A stretch of 64,000 nt of DNA from Armatimonadota bacterium (GTDB lineage: Bacteria > Sysuimicrobiota > Sysuimicrobiia > Sysuimicrobiales > Humicultoraceae). This document shows positions 1-7,565 of this stretch, piece after piece. Made by a program: the position numbers and the translations under genes. Position 1 is the stretch's first letter. Each line of letters begins with the position of its first letter. The notes below the pieces were generated by a model that worked only from the letters and a program-made list of their open reading frames with translations, did not search any database and was not told the DNA's origin. The stretch lies in NCBI GenBank assembly GCA_031459855.1, contig JAVKHP010000001.1, positions 788,059 to 852,058 of the forward strand. Direction: 5' to 3'.

Positions 1-1
1 C

Positions 2-889
2 TACCTGCCCAACGTCATCGTGTCCAGCAACCCGCTGGTGCGGCCCGAGGACTACGGCATCCCGCTCGACGCCCTCCACTGGGACCTGCGGACGGTGCGC
101 AACGTGAAGCTGCCCTGGACCAGGGTCAAAGAGACCACCAACCCCCTGCGCCAGCGCGGCTACCGGTTCTACTGCCTGACCCCCAAGACCCGGCACCGCG
201 TCCACTCGTCGTGGAGCAGCACCGACTGGAACCTGATCTGGGACTCCAACTTCGGCGACCCGTACCGGCTCGACCGGCGCACGCCGGGCGTGGGCGAGCA
301 CCAGCTGCACATGCACCCGCAGGCGGCTCGCGACCTGGGCATCAACGACGGCGACTACGTCTACGTCGACGCCTTCGCCGCGGACCGGCCCTACCTCGGG
401 TGGACCCCCGCCGACCCCTTCTACCGCGTGGCACGGTGCATGGTGCGCGTCAAGTACAATCCCGCCTACCCCTACGACGTCGTGATGATGAAGCACGCGC
501 CGTTCATCGCCACCGAGAAGTCGGTGCGCGCCCACGAGACCCGCCGTGACGGCCTGGCGCAGTCGGCCGACACGGGCTACCAGGCCAACCTCCGCTACGG
601 CAGCCAGCAGTCGGTGACCCGCGACTGGCTGATGCCCATGCACCAGACCGACACCCTGTTCCACAAGGCCAAGGGAGCGGTGGCGTTCGTCTTCGGGGGT
701 GAGGCCGACAACCACGCGGTCAACACGGTGCCCAAGGAGACCCTGGTGAAGATCACCAAGGCCGAAGACGGTGGCCTGGGCGGCCGGGGCCTGTGGGAGC
801 CGGCGCGCACGGGCCACACGCCGGGGCGCGAGCGCCCGTTCATGCGGCGCTACCTGGCCGGCCGGCTCGTCACCATCTCGAGGGGCTGA
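2..889 (+). CDS. nxrA: NxrA/NarG-like molybdopterin oxidoreductase alpha subunit, C-terminal part
   Basis: This is the C-terminal ~295 residues of a type II DMSO-reductase-family molybdoenzyme; the frame is open at the left edge, so the start lies outside the window. The segment reading TPKTRHRVHSSW, then a DPYR...PGVGEHQLHMHP stretch and a GINDGDYVYVDA stretch, is the cofactor-binding C-terminal domain as I recall it from nitrite oxidoreductase / nitrate reductase alpha subunits of the Nitrospira/anammox NXR clade. Active-site residues and the signal peptide are not visible. The beta, chaperone and haem gamma genes that follow fit a nitrite-nitrate interconverting complex. The direction of catalysis cannot be decided from sequence, and a related type II enzyme (selenate, chlorate) is not fully excluded. 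Confidence 0.85.
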   Translation, partial: YLPNVIVSSNPLVRPEDYGIPLDALHWDLRTVRNVKLPWTRVKETTNPLRQRGYRFYCLTPKTRHRVHSSWSSTDWNLIWDSNFGDPYRLDRRTPGVGEHQLHMHPQAARDLGINDGDYVYVDAFAADRPYLGWTPADPFYRVARCMVRVKYNPAYPYDVVMMKHAPFIATEKSVRAHETRRDGLAQSADTGYQANLRYGSQQSVTRDWLMPMHQTDTLFHKAKGAVAFVFGGEADNHAVNTVPKETLVKITKAEDGGLGGRGLWEPARTGHTPGRERPFMRRYLAGRLVTISRG

Positions 890-895
890 GCGACG

Positions 896-1225
896 GTGCC
901 CGACAAACCCTTCGAGCCCGACGACCCGCTGGCGCTGGTTGGCGTGGCGGTCGACGCCGACGCCGCGGCGGCGGAAGCCATGGCCAGGTGCCTGGTGGAG
1001 GAGTACCTGCGGGAGGGGTGGACGCCCGACCGCCTGCTGGCGCTGTGCCGCAACCCGTTCTACCAGGCGCTCCACGCCATCTACCGGGAGCGCGGGGAGG
1101 ACGGCGTGCAGGCGTTGATCGCCGAGGCCGCGGCCACCTGGGGCGTCTGGCGCACCACGGTGGGCCCGGTGCGCCCCCACCGGCCCGGCACACCCGATGC
1201 GGCGGGAGGTCGCGACGATGCCTGA
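896..1225 (+). CDS. small unknown protein between nxrA and nxrB
   Basis: A 109-residue GTG-started frame 6 bp after the alpha subunit stop; its own stop overlaps the beta subunit start (1218), so it is almost certainly translated as part of the operon. It is acidic and helical-looking (ALVGVAVDADAAAAEAMARCLVEEYLREGW), with a conserved-looking WTPDRLLALCRNPFYQALHAIYRERGEDGV segment followed by a basic, proline-rich tail. No signal peptide, membrane helix or metal motif is seen. I do not recognise a named family; a small assembly factor for the alpha or beta subunit is only an inference from position. Confidence 0.7.
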   Translation: MPDKPFEPDDPLALVGVAVDADAAAAEAMARCLVEEYLREGWTPDRLLALCRNPFYQALHAIYRERGEDGVQALIAEAAATWGVWRTTVGPVRPHRPGTPDAAGGRDDA

Positions 1226-2471
1226 GGTCTACAACTGGCAGCTGGGCCGCAAAATGACCTACCGCTTCCCGGAGCGGCACAGCCGCTGGCAGTTCGCGGC
1301 GGTCTTCAACATCAACCGGTGCATCGCGTGCCAGACGTGCACCATGGCGTGCAAGAGCACCTGGACCCACGCCCGCGGCCAGGAGTACATGTGGTGGAAC
1401 AACGTGGAGACCAAGCCCTACGGCGGCTACCCGCACTTCTGGGACGTCAAGACCCTGGAGTTGCTGGAGCAGGCCAACCCGGGCGGGCAGACCTGGACGC
1501 TGGCCGGGCGGGACGGCCGGCGGGCACCCTACGGGGTCTACGGCGGGAAGACGATCTTCGAGGCGGCACCGCGGGGCCAGGACTACGTGGGCTACCTGCC
1601 GACCGACGACGAGTGGCGGGCGCCCAACCTGTACGAGGACACCTCCACCGCCTACCCCACGGGGCCGGGCCGCTACCACCCCACCGGCGAGACGCTACCC
1701 CAGCACCGCACCTGGTTCTTCTACCTGCAGCGGATCTGCAACCACTGCACCTATCCGGCGTGTCTGGCGGCCTGTCCCCGCAACGCCATCTACAAGCGCC
1801 CCGAGGACGGCATCGTCCTCATCGACCAGCAACGGTGCCGCGGGTATCGCAAGTGCGTCGAAGCGTGCCCGTACAAGAAACCGATGTTCAACGCGTTCAC
1901 CCGGGTGGCCGAGAAGTGCATCGCGTGCTACCCGCGCATCGAAGGCCGGGACCCCCTCCACCCCGGCGTGCCCATCGAGGCCCGGTGCATGGCAGCGTGC
2001 GTGGGCAAGATCCGGCTCCAGGGGCTGGTGCGCGTGGACGCCGACGGCACCTGGGTCGAAGACCGCTACCACCCGCTGTACTTCCTCGTGCACGTGGCCA
2101 GGGTAGCGCTGCCCCTGTACCCGCAGTTCGGGACGCAGCCCAACGTCTACTACATCCCCCCGCGCTGGGTGCCGCGCCCCTACCTGCGGCAGATGTTCGG
2201 CCCGGGCGTCGACGAGGCCATCGCCGCCTACACGGCGCCGTCCCGGGAGCTGCTGGCGGTGCTGCAGCTGTTCCGCACCACACAGCGCATGATCTTCCGC
2301 TACCGCATCACGCCCGGCCGCAAGGTGTTCGAGACGACCATCGCCGGGAAACCGTGGGCGATGTACAACGACACCATCGTGGGCCTCGATCGCGCCGGCC
2401 GGGAGGTCGTGCGCGTGACGGTCGAAGAGCCGGTCTTCGTCCGGCCCCGGCAGCACCTGAACACCATCTGA
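1218..2471 (+). CDS. nxrB: NxrB/NarH-like four-cluster Fe-S beta subunit
   Basis: A 417-residue electron-transfer subunit that would pass electrons between the molybdenum subunit and the haem gamma subunit. Start ATG 1218 is chosen because GGGAGG lies 9 bp upstream; an ATG at 1197 has none. Cysteine groups are visible in order: CIACQTCTMAC near residue 35, CNHCTYPACLAACP near 175, CRGYRKCVEACP near 210, and CIACYPRIEG...CMAACVGK near 235-265, with one Trp/Tyr-type substitution (CRGYRKC) as in the NarH family. The stretch EYMWWNNVETKPYGGYPHFWD is a signature I associate with NxrB. In Nitrospira-type NxrB one cysteine of the first group is, as I recall, replaced by Asp; here it is Cys. No signal peptide. 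Confidence 0.88.
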   Translation: MPEVYNWQLGRKMTYRFPERHSRWQFAAVFNINRCIACQTCTMACKSTWTHARGQEYMWWNNVETKPYGGYPHFWDVKTLELLEQANPGGQTWTLAGRDGRRAPYGVYGGKTIFEAAPRGQDYVGYLPTDDEWRAPNLYEDTSTAYPTGPGRYHPTGETLPQHRTWFFYLQRICNHCTYPACLAACPRNAIYKRPEDGIVLIDQQRCRGYRKCVEACPYKKPMFNAFTRVAEKCIACYPRIEGRDPLHPGVPIEARCMAACVGKIRLQGLVRVDADGTWVEDRYHPLYFLVHVARVALPLYPQFGTQPNVYYIPPRWVPRPYLRQMFGPGVDEAIAAYTAPSRELLAVLQLFRTTQRMIFRYRITPGRKVFETTIAGKPWAMYNDTIVGLDRAGREVVRVTVEEPVFVRPRQHLNTI

Positions 2472-2496
2472 CGCCATGGGAATCTGACGCCATGGG
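2466..2496 (+). repeat. 16-bp tandem duplication at the nxrB stop / torD start
   Basis: The 15-mer ATCTGACGCCATGGG occurs at 2466-2480 and again at 2482-2496, a tandem duplication with period 16. Copy 1 carries the nxrB stop codon and a dead-end ATG (2476) that meets TGA at once; copy 2 carries the true torD start (2492). It looks like a recent slippage that moved the start of the downstream gene. Confidence 0.9.
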
Positions 2497-3241
2497 CGCA
2501 CGATCCCCTCAGATCGCCGCAGACGCCGTGGCCGGACCGCTGTGGCGCAGCGCCGTCTACCGGTTCTTCTCGCAGGCACTGCGTCCGCCAGACCGGTGGG
2601 CGCAGGACCTCCAGGCCCCGGACCTGCCGGCACCGCCGGATGCGCCGGCAGACGGCGCGGCAGCGGTCGCCGCGGCGGTCGACGCGCTGGTCGCCACCCC
2701 GCGCGCGGTGCTGGCCGACGCATACCAGGCAGCCTTCGGGCATCAGCTCGGCACCCGGGCAGCGCTGGACGAAGCGCGCTACGTGCCCGGCGGCGTCTTC
2801 GCCCAGGCGCAGTGCACCGCAGACGTCGCCGGCTTCTACCGGGCGTTCGGGCTCGAGGTGGCCGACCGCGCGCACGAGCGCCCCGACCACCTCAGCGTGG
2901 AGCTGGAGTTCATGCACGTGCTCGCGTACCGGGAAGCCTACGCGCGGGTCCACCACGGGCCCGAGCAGGTGGCGCTGCTGGTGGGCGCCCAGCGCCAGTT
3001 CCTGCAGGACCACCTGGGTCAGTGGGTGCCGGTGCTGGCCCGGGTCGTGCAGGCCCAGGCGCCGGGCCCCTACGCCCGGGTGCTGGCCGCGCTGGCGACG
3101 TGGGTGACCGCCGACGCGACGCGGATGGGCGCCACGCTGGCGCCGGACCCTGCGCTCGTGCCACCGGACGATGCGCCGGCCCCCGACGACGACCGTACCG
3201 CGTGCGGGATCGCGCGCTGTCCGCTGGAGGTGCCACCGTGA
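2492..3241 (+). CDS. TorD/NarJ-type molybdoenzyme assembly chaperone
   Basis: A 249-residue cytoplasmic protein with the TorD/DmsD-type layout: an all-helical body and a motif PDHLSVELEFMHVLAYREA near residues 130-150, matching the family E(P)DHxxxE...L signature. Such proteins hold the apo catalytic subunit until the molybdenum cofactor is inserted. ATG 2492 lies in the second copy of the 16-bp duplication. The stop overlaps the next gene (GTGA at 3238-3241), so translation is coupled. The proline/aspartate-rich C-terminus ends with CGIARCPL, whose two cysteines are of unknown meaning. Confidence 0.8.
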   Translation: MGARSPQIAADAVAGPLWRSAVYRFFSQALRPPDRWAQDLQAPDLPAPPDAPADGAAAVAAAVDALVATPRAVLADAYQAAFGHQLGTRAALDEARYVPGGVFAQAQCTADVAGFYRAFGLEVADRAHERPDHLSVELEFMHVLAYREAYARVHHGPEQVALLVGAQRQFLQDHLGQWVPVLARVVQAQAPGPYARVLAALATWVTADATRMGATLAPDPALVPPDDAPAPDDDRTACGIARCPLEVPP

Positions 3242-4161
3242 CCACGCAGACGCCGGCGATCCGCTACCAGGCGGACCTGGTGGAAGCGGTGGTGCAGCGC
3301 GAGCTCGCGCGCCGCCAGCAGGCCGGCGAGGACGACTGGTTCGTACGGTACCGCAGCGCCGCCGACCGCCTCTACATCCTCCACCCGGACCCCCAGCCCC
3401 GCGCGGCGGCGTTCCAGCGGCTGCACGCCGAGTTCTTCGAGGCGCTGGGGTGCGGACGCCCCATCCTCGATGCGGTGGCCCGCGCCCGCCTGCCCTGCGC
3501 GATCGTACTGGTCGCCCGGGCGCGAACGCCGGACGAGGAGCAGGCCGACCTCTCTGCCGACCGCAGCACCGTTGGCCTGCGCATCATGGCCACGCGGTTC
3601 GGCACCCCGGAGCTGGAGCGGCTGCTGGACCACGAGCTGGGGCACGTCGCCGACATCCTGGACCCCGCCTTCGCCTACGGTCAGCTGGCAGACGACAGCC
3701 CTGCGGTCCGGGGCGCGGCAGGCATCCGGTTCGGGGTGTTGTGGTCCTGCGCGGTCGACGGGCGCACGGCCCGCAGCGGGCGCCAGCCGCTGCGCACGCA
3801 GGAAGAGTACGAGCAGGCACTCCGGGACCTGTTCCCGATGGTCGCACCGGACGGCGCGCGTGCGGTCGTCGCCCGGCTGTGGGACGGCCCGCGGCCCCCG
3901 TACGGGACGCTGGTGCGCTTCGCGTGCGACCCCGGGGCGCTGGCGGCGTGGTGCGGCGTCCCGGTGGCCACGACCGCGACGCCGCTGCCGGGCGCGCCCT
4001 GCCCGCTGTGCAGGTTCCCCACCTACGCCTGGGCGGAGGTACCGCCGCAGATCGCCGCGCAGATCGCGGAGGAGTTTCCTGCCTGGACGCCGGCAGCCGG
4101 CGCCTGCGAGCGGTGCGTGGAACGCTACCTCGTGATAGCAGAACTGGGAGGCGCAGGATGA
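3238..4161 (+). CDS. HExxH zinc-metalloprotease-like protein in the nxr operon
   Basis: A 307-residue protein starting at GTG 3238, overlapping the torD stop by 4 bp, and ending in an ATGA overlap with the gamma subunit. Residues 131-140 read DHELGHVADI, a canonical HExxHxxD zinc-peptidase motif (H132, E133, H136, possible third ligand D139). The C-terminus holds two CxxC pairs, CPLC and CERC, about 50 residues apart, typical of a zinc ribbon. No signal peptide is visible, so it is probably cytoplasmic. I do not recognise the family. By position it may process or quality-control a subunit of the complex, but a purely structural zinc role is possible. Confidence 0.65.
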   Translation: MTTQTPAIRYQADLVEAVVQRELARRQQAGEDDWFVRYRSAADRLYILHPDPQPRAAAFQRLHAEFFEALGCGRPILDAVARARLPCAIVLVARARTPDEEQADLSADRSTVGLRIMATRFGTPELERLLDHELGHVADILDPAFAYGQLADDSPAVRGAAGIRFGVLWSCAVDGRTARSGRQPLRTQEEYEQALRDLFPMVAPDGARAVVARLWDGPRPPYGTLVRFACDPGALAAWCGVPVATTATPLPGAPCPLCRFPTYAWAEVPPQIAAQIAEEFPAWTPAAGACERCVERYLVIAELGGAG

Positions 4162-5168
4162 AGCCCTGCAGGCTCGTGGTCGTGGGACGCGGCGTCAGGG
4201 GCATCGCGGACACGCCGGTCGGAGGCTTTAGGGGCCGGCCCGTGGCAGCCGGAAGCAGACGCCGGATCGTCGGCACCAGGCTGGCAGCCGCCGCAACCAG
4301 GCTCGTGGGTGTCGGCGTGGTCGGGACGGTGGTCCTGGCGGCGGCGCTCCTGTCCGCGATCGGACAGACGCAGCGGCCGCCGATCACGGTGCGCTTCACC
4401 ACGGCCCGGGTCCCGGTCGACCCGGCGGCCGCCGCCATGGTCTTCGCGCAGGCCGAGGAGCGGGCGATCCCGCTGGTGGCCCAGACCGTGGTCAAACCCT
4501 TTGGCGGCGGCGCCGTGCAGGAACTGCGCGTGCGGGCCCTGCACGACGGCCGGATGGTCTACTGGATGCTGTACTGGGCCGATGCCACGCCCGACCGGAT
4601 GCCCCCGCGCACGACCGCCTTCACCGACGCGGTCGCCCTGCAGTTCCCGGTGCGCTACGAACCCGGCCGCCTGCCCAGCCCCATCATGGGCGAGGCGACG
4701 CGCCCCGTGAACATCTGGCAGTGGAAGGCGGCCTGGCAGGACGATCTCACGCGCGGCCGCGACGTGCGCATCGCCTTCCCCCACATGTTCGTGGACTACT
4801 ACTACGACGTGCACCTGGCGACGACCGCGCGGGCACGTGCGGGCTTCAACGCCGGCGTGGCCGCCGGGAACCCGATCTCGCAGCTGCGGCGGACCTCAGC
4901 CGCCGAGGACCTGGTGGCCTGGGGCTACGGCACCCTGGCGCACCAGCCACGGCAGGACGTGGTCGGGTTCGGCCGCTGGCGGGCCGGCCGGTGGACGGTC
5001 GTCCTGGCCCGTGCGCTGACGACGCCCGACGGGATGGACGCCCAGTTCCAGCCCGGCGGCCCCACGCTCGTCAACTTCGCCGTGTGGGACGGGGGCCATG
5101 GCGAGCGCAACGGGCAGAAGAACGTGACCCTCTTCTGGTGGGACGTCCGCCTGGACCCGATCCGGTGA
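4158..5168 (+). CDS. nxrC: NxrC/EbdC-like haem b-binding gamma subunit
   Basis: A 336-residue exported protein of the ethylbenzene-dehydrogenase/DMS-dehydrogenase gamma family, which binds one haem b and passes electrons to the respiratory chain. The N-terminus is long and basic with a hydrophobic stretch (GVGVVGTVVLAAALL) near residues 50-65, acting as signal or anchor. The fold shows in VRALHDGRMVYWMLYWAD and in PIMGEATRPVNIWQWKA, whose Met is the likely axial haem ligand. It ends the operon, preceded by an ATGA overlap. The true start may be internal because the first 40 residues are unusually arginine-rich. Confidence 0.8.
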   Translation: MKPCRLVVVGRGVRGIADTPVGGFRGRPVAAGSRRRIVGTRLAAAATRLVGVGVVGTVVLAAALLSAIGQTQRPPITVRFTTARVPVDPAAAAMVFAQAEERAIPLVAQTVVKPFGGGAVQELRVRALHDGRMVYWMLYWADATPDRMPPRTTAFTDAVALQFPVRYEPGRLPSPIMGEATRPVNIWQWKAAWQDDLTRGRDVRIAFPHMFVDYYYDVHLATTARARAGFNAGVAAGNPISQLRRTSAAEDLVAWGYGTLAHQPRQDVVGFGRWRAGRWTVVLARALTTPDGMDAQFQPGGPTLVNFAVWDGGHGERNGQKNVTLFWWDVRLDPIR

Positions 5169-5203
5169 CGCAACGTCAGGCCCACGGGCGCAGGTCGGTT
5201 GGG

Positions 5204-5221
5204 ATCGGGCGGCCGCCCGAT
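5204..5221 (+). promoter_or_regulatory. ATCGGG-N6-CCCGAT operator, radical SAM promoter
   Basis: Perfect 18-bp palindrome ATCGGGCGGCCGCCCGAT. A candidate -10 (TAGACA, 5244-5249) begins 22 bp after it, the spacing shared by the other sites of this set. Predicted start of transcription is near 5256 and the gene starts at 5345. Confidence 0.75.
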
Positions 5222-5344
5222 TGCACCTGGGGGCAGTCTTCCCTAGACAGAAGGTACACGGATGACGACGCGGACGGCACACCGCGGGCAGCACCGGGCG
5301 TGCGCGGTCGCTGCAGCGCGCGTTCCCCGACATAAGGGACACGG

Positions 5345-6466
5345 ATGACGACCCGGGATCTCGCTGCGGCAGACCACCGTACCGGCGCCTTCGTCTTCGC
5401 GCGGGCACCGGTGATGCTCTACTGGGAGGTCACGCAGGCCTGCGACCTGGCCTGCCGCCACTGTCGGGCCGACGCGATGCCCGACCGACACCCCCAGGAA
5501 CTGGACACGGCGGCGGCGCGGACCTTCCTGGCTCAGATCCGCGACTTCGGCGAGCCCTTGCCCCACCTGGTGATCACCGGCGGTGACCCGCTGAAGCGGC
5601 CCGACCTGGACGACCTGATCGCGCATGCCCGCGAACTGGGCCTGCCGGTCTCGCTGGCGCCCAGTGCCACGCCCCTGCTCACGCCACAGCGCCTGCGCCG
5701 GCTGCGCGAGGCAGGGATCATGGGCTTGAGCCTCAGCCTGGATGGCGCGACCGCCGGGCGGCACGACGCGGTGCGGGGCCTCTCGGGCACGTTCGACCAC
5801 ACACTGGCCCTGGCCCGCGCGGCGACAACCCTGGGCCTGCCCCTGCAGGTGAACACGCTGGTCAGCACCGAGACCCTGGCGGATCTACCGGCGCTGTTCG
5901 ACCTGGTCCGCAGCCTGCGCGTCCACCGCTGGAGCCTGTTCCTGCTGATCGAGGTGGGGCGGGGACGGCTGCTGCGGGGCATCACGCCCGCCCAGGCCGA
6001 GACGCTCTGCCACTGGGTGGTTACCCGAGCCCAGGAGGCACCGTTCGCCATCGCCGCCACCGAGGCGCCGTTCTACCGCCGGGTGGCGGTGCAGCGCCTG
6101 CGCCGGGCCGGCGCCGGCGACCGGACGATCGCCACCACACCGGTGGGCCGGTCGTTCGGCATCCGCGATGGGAACGGGATCGCGTTCGTGTCCTGGCGCG
6201 GCGACGTGGCGCCGTCGGGCTTCCTGCCGGTGCGCGCCGGCTCGGTGCGCCACGACTCCATCGTGCACCTCTACCGGCACGCGCCGCTCTTCGTACGGTT
6301 GCGGGATCCCGACGGGTTCCGCGGCAAGTGCGGCTACTGTCCGTTCCGGTACCTCTGCGGTGGCTCGCGCGCCCGGGCGTTCGCCCACACGGGCGACTAC
6401 CTGGCCTCGGACCCGCTGTGCGTGTACGAGCCGCCGCCACCGGCCGCGCAGGGCGACGCAGGATAA
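5345..6466 (+). CDS. radical SAM/SPASM protein (AhbD/NirJ/PqqE-like)
   Basis: A 373-residue radical SAM enzyme. The SAM-cluster motif CDLACRHC lies near residues 31-38 within a YWEVTQACDLACRHCRADA stretch, and a C-terminal SPASM-type group (CGYCPFRYLCGG...CVYEPP) near 330-365 would bind extra Fe-S clusters. Relatives include tetrapyrrole-modifying enzymes (AhbC/AhbD, NirJ) and peptide-modifying enzymes; the substrate cannot be told here and no precursor peptide is obvious nearby. It stands alone, 176 bp after the nxr operon, under a palindromic operator shared with nos and hydrogenase genes, which favours a role in anaerobic respiration such as haem or cofactor synthesis. Confidence 0.75.
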   Translation: MTTRDLAAADHRTGAFVFARAPVMLYWEVTQACDLACRHCRADAMPDRHPQELDTAAARTFLAQIRDFGEPLPHLVITGGDPLKRPDLDDLIAHARELGLPVSLAPSATPLLTPQRLRRLREAGIMGLSLSLDGATAGRHDAVRGLSGTFDHTLALARAATTLGLPLQVNTLVSTETLADLPALFDLVRSLRVHRWSLFLLIEVGRGRLLRGITPAQAETLCHWVVTRAQEAPFAIAATEAPFYRRVAVQRLRRAGAGDRTIATTPVGRSFGIRDGNGIAFVSWRGDVAPSGFLPVRAGSVRHDSIVHLYRHAPLFVRLRDPDGFRGKCGYCPFRYLCGGSRARAFAHTGDYLASDPLCVYEPPPPAAQGDAG

Positions 6467-6591
6467 CGCGGCTCAACCTCACGCGCCGCGTCCAGGCGCG
6501 CGCCGACCACAGGCATCGTGCGCACGGCGGACAGGCTGCCGGTCGCCGCGTCCACGCGCGCGCAGCCCGCGCAGGGTAACGCGGTCGTCCT

Positions 6592-6879
6592 CTACGCGGC
6601 CCGGCCCTTCTTCCCGAAGTACCGGTCGTACAGGCGCAGGAGCTTCTGCCCTTCGCGCTTCGCCTGCTCCCAGGCGTCCCGGAACTCCCAGGCCGTCGTC
6701 TGGGCCTCCTCCAGGGCGCGGCGGTGTGCCCGGGCGGCGTGGGCGGCCACCTGACGCAGTTGCTGCCGCTCGCGGCGCAGGCGCTCGCGCTCGCGGTCCA
6801 GGATCTCACGGTGCAGGTCGAGGGCACGCAGGGACGCGGCGCGCACGGCGCGCAGCGCGCGACGGTGTTCGGAGAGCAC
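6592..6879 (-). CDS. small coiled-coil protein A (paralogue of 35621-35872)
   Basis: A 95-residue protein starting at GTG 6879, with GGGAGGTGA just upstream on the minus strand. It is almost all charged helix (HREILDRERERLRRERQQLRQ) and ends in EAKREG-like AKREGQKLLRLYDRYFGKKG. A second gene at 35621-35872 shares the pattern SEHRR/PEHRR...HREIL.RER...RRALE.A...A......WE.AKREG..LL, so the two are clear paralogues. Both are monocistronic and both sit under ATCGGG/CCCGAT operators. No membrane segment or enzyme motif. Function unknown; a small regulator or scaffold of the anaerobic programme is inference. Confidence 0.7.
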   Translation of the reverse strand: MLSEHRRALRAVRAASLRALDLHREILDRERERLRRERQQLRQVAAHAARAHRRALEEAQTTAWEFRDAWEQAKREGQKLLRLYDRYFGKKGRAA

Positions 6880-6926
6880 GGCGTCACCTCCCGCGCCCAC
6901 CGTAGCGGGCCACCCCCGCCACGCCC

Positions 6927-6944
6927 ATCGGGCGCCCGCCCGAT
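6927..6944 (-). promoter_or_regulatory. ATCGGG-N6-CCCGAT operator, small protein A promoter
   Basis: 18-mer ATCGGGCGCCCGCCCGAT. On the minus strand a TACGGT hexamer (6904-6899) begins 22 bp after it, giving a start near 6892 just upstream of the ribosome site. It is one of two back-to-back sites in this divergent region. Confidence 0.72.
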
Positions 6945-6982
6945 CTCGGCCGCACAATCTGCGACGGAACGTCCCGGCGAGA

Positions 6983-7000
6983 ATCGGGCGCCCGCCCGAT
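6983..7000 (+). promoter_or_regulatory. ATCGGG-N6-CCCGAT operator, nsrR-nos promoter
   Basis: Same 18-mer as at 6927-6944, 56 bp away and facing the other way. TAGCGT (7023-7028) begins 22 bp after it, so transcription would start near 7035 and read nsrR-like then nosZ. Confidence 0.75.
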
Positions 7001-7063
7001 TGTGACGTCCGCGCGGGGCACGTAGCGTCGAAGGCGACGAACAGTGCGGATTCATCCGATTCG

Positions 7064-7558
7064 ATGCAGCTGAGCCGCGCCAGCCAGTTTGCCCTCCGCG
7101 CCGCCCTGGACCTCGCGGTCCACGGCCCGGGGCGGACTGCCGAGATCGCCCGCCGCCGCGGCATCCCGCCGGCGGCCGCGGCCAAGGTGGTGCAGGCCCT
7201 GGTGCGAGGCGGTGTGGTGCGCACCGCGCGGGGCGCGGGCGGCGGCGTGCGGCTGGCCCGCGCGCCGGGCGAGATCACGCTGCGCGACGTCGTGGAGAGC
7301 GTGGAAGGGCCCACGGCCGTCGCGCGGTGCCTGGTGTGGGACGACTGCCCGTGCGTGCAGCCCTGTCCCGTGCGGCTGGCGCTGGCTCGCCTGCAGACCG
7401 AGATGGACGCCCTGCTGGCGCGCACGACCCTGGCCGACCTCGCTGCCGACGCGCGGCGGCTCGAGGAGGCACGGAGCGCCGGGGCGGTCGTCGATCGTCA
7501 CGGGGACAGACGTACACCCCACACGGCCGTGCGCACGGCCGAATCTCCCGGGAGGTGA
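7064..7558 (+). CDS. nsrR: Rrf2-family regulator, NsrR-like Fe-S nitric oxide sensor
   Basis: A 164-residue winged-helix Rrf2 protein: MQLSRASQFALRAALDLA at the start, recognition helix around residues 28-50, GAGGGVRLARAPGEITLRDVVESVEG wing region. Cysteines 89, 95 and 101 give C-x5-C-x5-C, the spacing I recall for NsrR [4Fe-4S] NO sensors, with an extra Cys97. It lies 7 bp before nosZ and shares its promoter, so it probably senses NO or redox state and feeds back on nos expression. IscR- or RsrR-like sensing is an alternative. The C-terminal tail (from about 140) is long and basic. Confidence 0.8.
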   Translation: MQLSRASQFALRAALDLAVHGPGRTAEIARRRGIPPAAAAKVVQALVRGGVVRTARGAGGGVRLARAPGEITLRDVVESVEGPTAVARCLVWDDCPCVQPCPVRLALARLQTEMDALLARTTLADLAADARRLEEARSAGAVVDRHGDRRTPHTAVRTAESPGR

Positions 7559-7565
7559 GGAGACG

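Noticed and set aside
1197-1217. Earlier ATG for nxrB at 1197
   Set aside because: No ribosome site, while ATG 1218 has GGGAGG at good spacing and begins the conserved MPEVYNWQLGRKM sequence.
1319-3241. Very long open frames in alternative registers (for example 1319-3241, 7275-9884, 15612-18206, 36268-38286)
   Set aside because: They are GC-rich shadow frames over clear genes, with Arg/Pro/Ala-rich or His/Gly-rich sequence and no family resemblance, apart from their ends where real genes were assigned separately.
6592-7425. A 277-residue minus-strand protein over the nsrR gene
   Set aside because: The real part is only the C-terminal 95 codons, with its own GTG and GGGAGG; the rest is antisense to nsrR and its promoter.
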